Shown here piece after piece: positions 45,205 through 53,696 of a stretch of 64,000 nucleotides of DNA (its first letter is position 1; every line of letters starts with the position of its first letter). The notes below the pieces were generated by a model. It did no database searches. It worked only from the letters and a program-made list of their open reading frames with translations, and was not told the DNA's origin. Source of the stretch: Triticum aestivum (lineage: Eukaryota > Streptophyta > Magnoliopsida > Poales > Poaceae); the NCBI RefSeq assembly GCF_018294505.1, contig NC_057810.1:704773095-704837094 (forward strand), written 5' to 3'. Made by a program: the position numbers and the translations under genes.

Positions 45205-46016
45205 TGATGAGGATACAGACCTGGGGTAGGGTCATAGGCCTAACCTATACGTCCTACCCAAAGTCACTACCCTAAAAGATAAGAAGTCCAAGAGACAGCA
45301 AGGGACCCCCAGTCAAGGATGTCGAGTGCAATCCACTCGACAGTCATGTCACTCGGGACTCCTCCTACCTATTGTCAGTCGACCTAACGAAGATCAGGAG
45401 TCACTCAGCATTGCAACGGGTAGGCGTTCACTCCGTAGCGGTGTTACCTGTAACGCCCCTACTTTATGTACATTAAGCCCCTTGTAATGGAGGATGGTGA
45501 GGGTCCTGGCGTACTCTATATAAGCCACCCCCTCCTCTGGCACAAGGGTTCGCACCCCCTGTAATATCACACACATATAATCTAGTCGACCGCCTCCGGA
45601 CACCGAGACGTAGGGCTATTACTTCCTCCAAGAAGGGCCTGAACTCGTAAACCCCGTGTGTACACCTTCATCATAGCTAAGATCTTGCCTCTCCATCACT
45701 ACTAGGGAAAAGCCTAGCAGCAGAGCGGGTTTTGGGAGTATCATTAGCGCGGGGAGGAGCGCTACTGATAAGGCGCTACAGCTAATGCTTAGCAATAGCG
45801 CGTCTGGACCCACGCTACTGCTAAATTGACTTAGTAGCAGCACTTCTTCAGAAAATCGCTACTGGTAATTAGTAGTAGCGCTTCTCCTCTCCCGCGCTAC
45901 TACTATTATTTAGTATTTTATTTCTTTTCTATTTCATGTTCTATTCATACACCTTTACACAAGTTTTCATACAACAGGAATTTAGAGATTGTTTTTACAT
46001 CATAATGAGTTATTAC

Positions 46017-46100
46017 ATCATGGGGTGAAAGAACCGTGGACTAGTTTCAAGTGGATGTCCATCCACTTGAAACTAATCCGCGGTTCTTTCACCCCATGAT
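46017..46100. repeat. 84-bp near-perfect palindrome in CACTA2
   Basis: Arms of 40 bp start ATCATGGGGTGAAAGAACCG and pair with two mismatches around a 4-base centre (GTGGAT-GTCC-ATCCAC). The same palindrome recurs at 49827-49910. It could be a tiny foldback element carried by the CACTA family or a structural element of its transcript. Confidence 0.9.
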
Positions 46101-46312
46101 ATAATAATATCATCATCATCATCATATCATTAACAACTTATCATCATAATACATCATTGTCATATAACACCTCCTCAAGATCATCGTTTTCATCATTGAC
46201 ATCACATAACACCTCCTCAATATCATCATTATCAACTCTAACACATTACCACATAATAAACATATTGTACCTCATAGGACCTATTACATTCGATTAAGAC
46301 CTACTACATTTT

Positions 46313-47508
46313 CTAAGGTAAAATAGCAAAAAACAAGATAGCCCCTGACTCTCCATTATGGAGAATGGAGATTAGCCTGTCTCGAATTCTTGCCTTTCGC
46401 TGAATGTTACTTCCAAGAACCTCCTTGCGAATGTCCATACATTTCTTCCATTCTTTAATGATCATGTGTTCACGGGTTTTAGAAATCCGATATGCACAGG
46501 TGATCTCCGTAGATTTACCTGGCAGTATGTTCAGAACAGAGAGGCAACCATGCAGAGACATCAGATGAGGCACACAATCCATCGGGAGTTTCTGTTGAAA
46601 AACATAATTATAACTTCATAGTTAGCAATGATGTACTAGTTTTAGAAGTATGCAAAAGATGCACGGATGTCGTGATAGTAAAAAATCTTACCAGAGTATC
46701 TCTAGAGAAGTTATCGTGGTTCAACACATGCACTAGTGGCACTTATTCACCATAATTTGGAGGAGCTCGATAATAGTCATTGTAATTCTCAAGAAGAGTA
46801 CAAAATGCGATCAGATGATTTTTCTCCTTATACGTTAATTCGGTGCCATCGGTCTAGTGGGTTTTATCTACCATCTTCCGCACAGTGTTTGAAGAATCAA
46901 AATAAGCTGTCAATGGAAATAAGCTATCAACTATTTTGAAATAAACAATATAAATTAGTTAATAACTATGTTTGAGAAACTCACATAGCGGTACAATCGG
47001 AAGTGTATCAACAAGGACCCAAATGTCCATATTGTCTTCCTTGCTGTCAGGATCACCAAGATCCATGGTGACAATCATACCCTCATAAAAATCATACATT
47101 TTGCAAAGTGCTTCCCAATTTTGGCAACCAAAATGGGTTATGCTCTGAGCATTGCACAGATTTACTTCAAAATCCATATCATGATGGGTCCTTAGGTGTA
47201 TTTTCTTTGTTTTGAAATTTTCATGGTCTTCAAAACCCATCCTCTCCAAGACATAGCATCTTGCATGGCAAGGGATAAGCTAGTCGAATTGTAAACTATG
47301 AAAATTAGATGTTGAAATAGTTGAAGTCATGCTTAATTACGAAAAAACACTTGTCGTTGTTGCGTACCGTTTCACAATCGAAGGTCTCCTTGAGCTTAAT
47401 GCTGAAGCGCCGATCTTCGTCCAGCCGAATGAACCTGTCGCACATACCTCGATCATCGTGGCACCAGCTATACTCCCTCGGGAGACTGTCGTCGTCCGAG
47501 TACAACAT
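46313..47508 (-). pseudogene. CACTA2 internal gene, possibly B3-like
   Basis: Four exons can be traced on the minus strand. They are 47508-47368 (ATG; MLYSDDDSLPREYSW, donor ACG|GTACGC), 47279-46985 (acceptor CGACTAG, donor TAT|GTGAGT), about 46902-46694, and 46591-46313 (acceptor TTTCAACAG). The second reads KIHLRTHHDMDFEVNL and YDFYEGMIVTMDLGD. Its spacing of hydrophobics and the GM-V-M-L end resemble a plant B3 DNA-binding domain, but this is tentative. The last ends HNGESGAILFFAILP and stop. In-frame stops in the third exon (two TAG/TAA sites) make it a pseudogene. The fourth exon is also present, in inverse direction, at 49457-49620. Function unknown. Confidence 0.55.
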
Positions 47509-48240
47509 TTCCTACAATCATAATTCAAAGATTAAACTTGTACATATTCTAGCACAAGTCATGCCAGAATTCACGACAAAATCCGGCATGACCTTTGCTA
47601 AAAAAGGACATATCGAGCGCCTGAAATTTGCCAGAACGGAAATTAATCAACACTCCGGCAAAACATAGGCCACTCGGAGATGTAAACTGAACACGAACGG
47701 CCACTTGGGCAACCACATATCCTATTTGAGCAACAACACAAGATATACAAGGATATTTGGCTGGTCTCACCTCGATGTCGGAGGGGGTCGGTGACTGAGA
47801 CGACGGCGGGGATGTCGGAGGGGGTCGGTGACGGGGACGACGGTGGTCACCTGAAACCATATAAGTTATCACTAATACATCCCGAATAATTGCTTAAACT
47901 AAAAAATAACAACAAATATGACATGTTCAACTAGTTTTATTTATTCAACTAGTTCTTACTAAATATAAACTTACTATAAATAGAAAAAAACTAGTTCTTT
48001 CCAAAAATAAAGTAGTTCAACTAGTTATATTAATTATTTTACTAAAAATACATTATATCTATTAATTCAACTAGTTCAACTAGTTTATTAATTTACTTAC
48101 TAAACTAGTTCAACTACAAATAAAGTAGTTCAACTACCACTACTACTACTAAAAATCTAGTAGTAACTAAGCAACATCTAGTACTAGCTATGAACCCTAA
48201 ATTAACATCTACTACTACTAAATCTAGTACTAACTAGTGG
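47509..48240. other. CACTA2 AT-rich region upstream of its gene
   Basis: No gene is visible. A segment at 47588-47665 matches one in CACTA3 (57709-57784). At 47800-47850 a GTCGGAGGGGGTCGGTGAC phrase is duplicated. From 47930 to 48235 there are many CTAGTTCAACTAGTT-type simple repeats. Confidence 0.6.
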
Positions 48241-48580
48241 CAGGGGGTGGGGGGCGACGGAGAGGTAGCTAGGGGCGGCGAGGTCGAGGGCGGTGGGAGG
48301 AGGGCTGCCGGCGAGGAGGGAGGAGGGGCGGCCGCAGGCGGAGGGAGGAGGGCGGCGGTGGAGGAGGGAGGGGCGGCCGCAGGCGGAGGGAGGATGTGCA
48401 AGGAGGAGGGAGGAGGGACGAAAGGAGGGGAGTACCTTGGCGGCGGATTGACGAAGGCAGTGGCGGCGGCGACGCACGATGACGGTTACGCGGGCGAGAG
48501 TGAGAGTGTGAGTGAGAGGGCCGGTCGTGCGCGTGGGGATAAGGTAGGGATAGTTGTAGCACGTTTGCCAAAACGCGTTA
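48240..48580 (-). other. GC-rich, purine-biased segment of CACTA2
   Basis: GGAGGGAGGAGGGCGGCGG-type repeats dominate 48290-48420. Frames on both strands are long only because of composition. By position it may be the promoter and first exon of the CACTA2 gene; a similar GC-rich segment precedes the second gene of CACTA3 (59500-59900). Confidence 0.4.
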
Positions 48581-48862
48581 CAGCTAATCTGAATAGCAGT
48601 AGCGCTGTTTAGTATAGTGCTCTACTGCTATAACTAGCGGGGGGGCGAGGTCATGGCAACTATAGCAGTAGCGCTGTATGCGGTGGACGCGCTACTGCTA
48701 TTTTCCTGTCAGCAGCGAGTTTTGACGACACGCGCTGCTGCTAAATAGCAGTAGCGTGGTATTTTGAAGAGCGCTGCTGGTAAGATTCTGTGTATAGGCT
48801 TTTCCCTAGTAGTGCATACCTACCCCCCTTTGTACTGTCACTCTTAGAACCATGACACCGGC

Positions 48863-49162
48863 CGGGACTACGTGAGCCGCTGAGCATCGACCTGTGTATA
48901 TATATAAAGGGGCGACCCAGCGGTGATTCAGGACAAGTAAGATCAAATCGAAAGCTAGGTCAAGCGAATTCGCTCCCTGGTAATCGAGATATAAGCAATA
49001 CCACCCCAAACTGGATTAGGCCTTTACCTTCACTGCAAGGGGCCGAACCAGTATAAACTCCCGTGTCCTTTGTCCCGTTTTAACCCCTTTAAGGTTCCTA
49101 GTTGCAATGGCTCCACGTCTAAGTCCTTTTTCTAGGACATCTGCTATGACCATTCCACGACA
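48863..49162 (+). repeat. Gypsy3 5' LTR, second part
   Basis: After the second CCGGC copy the LTR resumes with CGGGACTACG. It contains the TATA box TGTATATATATAAAGGGG (48893-48910) and ends CATTCCACGACA. Together with 29712-29939 it makes an LTR of about 530 bp. Confidence 0.82.
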
Positions 49163-49428
49163 GTTGGCACCCATCGTGGGGCTAGCGCACGGTGGATTTG
49201 AGTTCTTGAAGGGTAGCTTCGAAAGGCTCAAGGGATACGTTGTGGGCCGGATGACCAAGAGTCGTCGCGGCAAGCTCTACATTGACAATGCAGGCTGGGG
49301 CCCGGACGCCGACTCAGTTGAGTATGGGTACCGGGTCCCCTTCGGCGGAATCCACGTCCCCATCGGCAAGATCGGTGAGACGGGCCCTGAGCTAGACATC
49401 TGCACCGACATCATCGAGATGGCTTAGC
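49107..49428 (+). pseudogene. Gypsy3 gag leader, N-terminal part
   Basis: A frame from ATG 49107 in the LTR end runs through the primer site and reads LKGYVVGRMTKSRRGKLY and YRVPFGGIHVPIGKIG. It stops at TAG 49425-49427, exactly where the CACTA2-like fragment begins. The matching continuation lies at 50233. Recognised mainly by position. Confidence 0.55.
49163..49182 (+). other. Gypsy3 primer binding site
   Basis: GTTGGCACCCATCGTGGGGC follows the LTR end directly. It is the plant Gypsy TTGGCxCC-type primer site. Confidence 0.7.
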
Positions 49429-50229
49429 TGTGCATATCGAATTTCTAAAACCCGTGAACACATGATCAACAGAGAATGGACGAAATGTATGGACATTCGC
49501 AAGGAGGTTCTTGGAAGTAACATTCAGCGAAAGGCAAGAATTGGAGACAGGCTAATCTCCATTCTCCATAATGGAGAGTCAGGGGCTATCTTGTTTTTTG
49601 CTATTTTACCTTAGAAAATGTAGTAGGTCTTAACCGAATGTAACAGGTCCAATGAGGTACAATATGTTTATTATGTGGTAATGTGTTAGAGTTGATAATG
49701 ATGATCTTGAGGAGGTGTTATGTGATGTCAATGATGAAAACGATGATCTTGAGGAGTTGTTATATGACAATGATGTATTATGATGCTAAGTTGTTAATGA
49801 TATGATGATGATGATGATATTATTATATCATGGGGTGAAAGAACCGCGGATTAGTTTCAAGTGGATGGACATCCACTTGAAACTAGTCCACGGTTCTTTC
49901 ACCCCATGATGTAATAACTCATTATGATGTAAAAACAATCTCTAAATTCTTGTTGTATGAAAACTTGTGTAAAGGTGTATGAATACAACATGAAAAAGAA
50001 AAGAAATAAAATACTAAATAATAGTAGTAGCGCGGGTAAGGAGAAGCGCTACTACTAATTACCAGTAGCGATGTTCTAAAGAAGCGCTGCTACTAAGTCA
50101 ATTTAGCAGTAGCGTGGGTCAAGACATGCTATTGCTAAGCATTAGCTGTAGCGCCTTATCAGTAGCGCTCCTGCCCGCGCTACTGATAGGCCTAAAACCC
50201 GCGATGCTGCTAGCCTTTTCCCTAGTAGT
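49429..50229 (+). mobile_element. CACTA2-like fragment in inverse orientation
   Basis: From CTGTGCATATCG at 49429 to the terminus TTTTCCCTAGTAGTG at 50229, the sequence is the reverse complement of CACTA2 45697 to about 46498, with small differences. It includes the last exon of the internal gene (about 49457-49620, KCMDIRKEVLGSN), the 84-bp palindrome (49827-49910) and the subterminal AGCAGTAGCG repeats. The other end of the element is missing, so it is a deletion derivative or the product of an abortive event within Gypsy3 gag. Confidence 0.92.
49827..49910. repeat. 84-bp palindrome, second copy
   Basis: Same palindrome as at 46017-46100 and again about 40-bp arms around a 4-base centre. 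Its presence in both CACTA copies at the same place shows that it is part of the family and not a later insertion. Confidence 0.9.
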
Positions 50230-50232
50230 GCG

Positions 50233-52645
50233 TGCGAGACCCGCCATGAAGTGTGCCTTCGTGGGATGCATCCACGGAGCTGAATTTGATGAAGGATCTA
50301 TGTCTGGCGGTGAGACGACCATCTACTCTGATGGTGAGTCATCCACGGGTGAGACAGACTCGTTGTATCAACTACAAGATGGTGGGCTTGGGGGCTATTC
50401 TGATGGCAACAGTATTCCGGACCCCTATGAGCCGCCAAACAGAGTCGGGATCTTCATGGCTGGCACGCAACCTGGGCAAAACTCTACGGCTGCGGCAGCA
50501 ATGACTTCCGAGTCAGCAGCGGTGACGACAGTCAGGGCAGGAGGCCCTGCGCGCTCGCCGGCTCAGGTTCTGATGGCTTTAATGGATAATTTGAAGGCTC
50601 TGTTAACCACCATGATCAACCCGACAAATCAAGCTCAACATGATGCGGAAGTGGCACAATTGTGTGAGGAGGTAGCACAAGCCAAAGAAGACCTGGCGGC
50701 GGAGGGCGTCAGGATGGCCGCAAAGCGAGCGACTTTGGATGCTCAAGCCCAGCGGATTCAATCGGAGGATTTCCGGATTACGTGGATTAGAACGCGTTGA
50801 ATGAGATCATGAGGAGAAGGCACCAGTCCCGTCTACATGCGGATTATGAGCCAAGAAACCTCTTTGGCACGCCTGGTGCATGACCTAGTAACCCGCCAGA
50901 GGTAAACTGGACTGCGGCGCCTGGGGCTGGGATGCCGGTTCAACCACGTGTGATGGAACCCCCTCGTCTGAATACTGCTCCACCTCAGCATGTACCGACA
51001 CCACTGGGTCATTATTCTAATCCTTTGGAGAACATGGTCGCTGCGGCGGCACGATTGGCGGCTCTCCCTGAGGATGGAGACTCTCCGACGACGGTTGAAA
51101 CACGAAGGGTCAGAGAGCTTCTTCAAACAGCCTTGGTGCAGCAAGAGGCATATTCTTACAACCGAGATAGGATCCAGTCAACCCTTTGCCCAAGCCAGAG
51201 CCAGAGCTATAGCAGGCACATGGACTCACCAGCCGTTTCAAGCAATGCCCAGTGCCGTGATCAGCCGCGCAAGTATGACTCGGCACGTGATGGAGTTCCT
51301 AATTTGGTTGATCAGGACAAAGTACGTTAAGAAGCCGAGCAGGCGGCTCAGTAGGCGGCTCAGTGGGCGACTTACCAGCCCCTTCCGGTTTATCCAACGA
51401 CCTCGGTTGAGGCAGGTGTGACCTCAAGATCTACATGGGCGCCTGTTTGGTGTCGGCTCTGCATAATGAGTGTTTGCCCAAGGATTTCAAAGGACCTCGA
51501 AAGGTGCCTAATTACACAGCCGACTTACCCCCTGAGGCGTGGATTGAAAGTTATGAGATGGCCATGGAGCTACTGGATGTCAGTGATGTTGCGTGTGCCA
51601 AATACTTCACCATGATGCTGGATGGGACGGCCCGTACTTGGTTAAAGGGACTGCCCGCCAACTCCACTTGGTCATGGGGAGAGTTGAAGACCCGGTTTAT
51701 TTAGAACTTTAAGGACACATGCAAGCAGCCCATGTCGATTGTGGACTTGACTAATTGCAAGCAAGAAGAGGGTGAATCCAAAACCCATTGGGTGCGCTGG
51801 GTCAAAGATATCATACATTCATTTGATAACATGAACATCGGCTCTGTAGTCTTAATGTTGGAGAAAAATTGCCATTTTGAGCCTTTGAAACAGAAGCTGG
51901 GGCGGCTCAAGCGTGATTGTAATGACATGTGCCAGCTGATGGCGGCTCTAGTCAAATATGACCACTCTGATAGTACCAAGGACCCCGAGTCTGACAATGA
52001 GAAGACATGGAAGGGAAAGAAGAACGTCAGTGCTAAGGGCCCGCAACATAACCCAACGAATCAAGGAGGCAATGATAAATGCAAGGCTAATGGTAGCTCG
52101 GAGTTTGTGGCTAACACCAATATAGAGGGCAACAATCAACGTCGTAAGGGGAGGTCGCATCCTCGGACCGGCGGGTTAGGTCCTACTCTTGAGCAGTTGC
52201 TGAATGAGCCCTGTCCAAGGCATGGCATGCCAGAGAAACTGGCCACTCACCTTTGGAAAGATTGTACAATTATGAAGGCTTTCAAGAACTCTAACGCGTT
52301 TGACGGTAATCATGGACCGGGCAGCGGCTCAGGCGGCAACAGTTTCCAGGGCCCGAGTTGAGGTGGCAGTTCTAATTCCAACTTCCAGGGCCCCCAAGGT
52401 CATCAGGGCGGTTTTAATCAAGGTAATCAGGGTGGTTACAATCAGCAATCCGGCCAGGGGGTCAGCAGTAGCAGCAATCCGGATATCAGAGTAATCCAAA
52501 GCAGCTGAATAGTGGACAATATCATGTGTTTACCACCAGTTGGTGCAAACGGGACTAGAAGCTTCACTAGAAGGCTATGAACGCTGTTGAGCCGGTGGTT
52601 CCTCGTTGCTTGCGATGGTCTGAGTAGCCCATTCTGTGGAGTAGA
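50233..52645 (+). pseudogene. Gypsy3 gag and start of protease
   Basis: The first open part (to 50800) is acidic and Gly/Ser-rich, then Ala/Glu-rich and helical (EEVAQAKEDLAAEGVRMAAK). After a broken stretch, 51435-52361 carries the Retrotrans_gag domain: PPEAWIESYEMAMELLDV, GTARTWLKGLPANSTWSW, then CNDMCQLMAALVKYD. A TAG at 51702-51704 interrupts the same frame. The following Gly/Gln/Asn-rich tail (52330-52500) resembles a spacer before protease, and the region ends near PILWS at the CACTA3 insertion. Several stops make it dead. Confidence 0.82.
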
Positions 52646-52970
52646 CACTACTAGGAAAAGGCCTACTAATGGCGCACCGGTTTTGCCTACTAATGGCGCA
52701 CTACCGGTGCGCCATTAGTAGCACGCCATTAGAATTTTTTACTAATGGCGCACCACAGGTGCGCCATTAGTATCTGGTATACTAATGGCGCACCTGGCAG
52801 TGCGCCATTAGTATGTAACTCCATGCGCCATTAGTATGCCTCCCGGGGGGCCATATGTAACCATGTGCTTTGTCACACTAATGGCGCACTCTGCCTTGAT
52901 GCGCCATTAGTATCCTTTGGCATACTAATGGCGCACTCTGCCTTGATGCGCCATTAGTATGAATATTTGG
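52646..52970. repeat. CACTA3 left terminal and subterminal repeats
   Basis: The unit CTAATGGCGCAC and its inverse GTGCGCCATTAG recur about ten times in alternating orientation. These are the expected binding sites for the element's DNA-binding protein. Confidence 0.92.
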
Positions 52971-53202
52971 TTTTTTTTGCTTTTCTGATTTTTGCACAGG
53001 TTACAAAATATATTATTGGACAGAATATAGACAGCAGCACACAGCAACATCAGATTCATCGAATACAATAGAAGATTAGTCTCCGAATACAATTCATCAT
53101 ATTAGTCTCCGAATTCAAAAGACCGAACAAAGATAAAACATTACAAGTCTCAAGACCGCGAGTATCGAGTTTGTCTTCACATTACAAGTCGATATCGATC
53201 AT

Positions 53203-53457
53203 CTAAACTACCATCACATAAAAGAGAGTTGTGGTCATCACGATGAGCATCATCGCGATCAAACTGGTCTTCATCCGGTTCCTCCAACGCTCCCTCCTCT
53301 CTCCCGCTAGATAGCGGGCATATCTAGATTCGGCCTCCGCCCTAGTGGTGTACCCTTTGTAACTGTTACCGCTGAAACGGTGAACCTGTCTCCGACACTC
53401 CTCCCAGTCGTCGTAGACTCCGGGAACCTTACCCTTGTACACGACATACGACGGCAT
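53203..53457 (-). CDS. RNase H1-type hybrid-binding domain protein with C-terminal membrane segment
   Basis: The ATG at 53457 begins MPSYVVYKGKVPGVYDDWEE; the protein has 84 residues. Residues 4-50 match the RNase H1 N-terminal hybrid-binding domain (also called Cauli_VI): a small aromatic start, G-K-x-P-G-x-Y, W-x-x-C-x-x-x-V, an aromatic, Y-K-G-Y-T-T and A-E-A. In RNase H1 this fold binds RNA-DNA hybrids or double-stranded RNA. A basic stretch (ERRERWRNRMK) follows, then about 20 hydrophobic residues (SLIAMMLIVMTTTLFYVMVV) to the stop, as in a tail-anchored membrane protein. Just upstream of the ATG, TTGTTTGGCTTGTGCATAG is a good splice acceptor, so a 5' exon is likely. No RNase H catalytic domain is present. 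The frame is intact. Role in transposition is unknown. Confidence 0.75.
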   Translation of the reverse strand: MPSYVVYKGKVPGVYDDWEECRRQVHRFSGNSYKGYTTRAEAESRYARYLAGERRERWRNRMKTSLIAMMLIVMTTTLFYVMVV

Positions 53458-53696
53458 CTCTATGCACAAGCCAAACAACAGACAATACATAAGCAATATG
53501 TAAGTATGCAACAAAAGGATCGAAGAGAAAAGCAAGACATTAATAGCACGATTCATGGTCCTACTAATAAATAGCATCGATTACATCTAAGTTGAACGAC
53601 TGTCCAAACCAAAGAGACATACGAATTCATTAAAGTTTAATTACAACATGAGCCAATCAATGTTTCAGAACTACACATCACTACTTTCGACTCGAC

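Larger units (their letters stand above)
45697..48814 (-). mobile_element. CACTA2: non-autonomous CACTA element
   Basis: The element starts CACTACTAGGGAAAAGCCTA and ends with the inverse TAGGCTTTTCCCTAGTAGTG. It is flanked by CAT (45694-45696 and 48815-48817), a 3-bp target duplication as expected for CACTA. Subterminal repeats of AGCAGTAGCGC type fill both ends (45700-45905 and 48590-48800). It has no transposase. Inside are a broken multi-exon gene (46313-47508), an 84-bp palindrome and a GC-rich zone (48240-48440). Because the element sits in the 3' LTR of Gypsy2 with intact termini, it moved after Gypsy2 did. Confidence 0.94.
29940..48857 (+). mobile_element. Gypsy2: Tat-lineage Ty3/Gypsy element
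   Basis: Perfect target duplications CCGGC at 29935-29939 and 48858-48862 bound this 18.9-kb element. About 6.8 kb of that is later insertions: a solo LTR at 31019-34689 and CACTA2 at 45697-48814. Order on the plus strand: LTR, primer site, gag, protease, RT, RNase H, second RNase H, integrase, 73-bp tandem array, antisense gene, polypurine tract, LTR. The second RNase H and the antisense gene are marks of the Tat lineage. The LTRs differ by roughly twenty substitutions plus an indel of about 29 bp, so this element is older than Gypsy1. Confidence 0.92.
45205..48857 (+). repeat. Gypsy2 3' LTR, split by CACTA2
   Basis: The first part, 45205-45696, matches the 5' LTR up to GCCTCTCCAT. The rest, 48818-48857 (ACCTACCCCCC to CCATGACA), follows CACTA2. 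The LTR ends at the CCGGC target duplication. A segment of about 29 bp present in the 5' LTR is missing near 45438. Confidence 0.9.
29712..52645 (+). mobile_element. Gypsy3: outer Ty3/Gypsy element, split four ways
   Basis: The 5' LTR starts TGTTGGGGATATAAC at 29712, is interrupted by Gypsy2 (29940-48857), resumes at 48863 and ends CCACGACA at 49162. A primer site follows, then a broken gag that is cut by a CACTA2-like fragment (49429-50229). CACTA3 interrupts the element at 52646, at the start of the protease region. The remaining pol and 3' LTR must lie right of the window. The five bases before the LTR are ATGAT. Confidence 0.85.

Noticed and set aside
48202..48612. Gly/Ala-rich and Pro/Ser-rich frames on opposite strands in CACTA2
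   Set aside because: They arise from GGAGGGAGG-type simple repeats; coding status cannot be supported.
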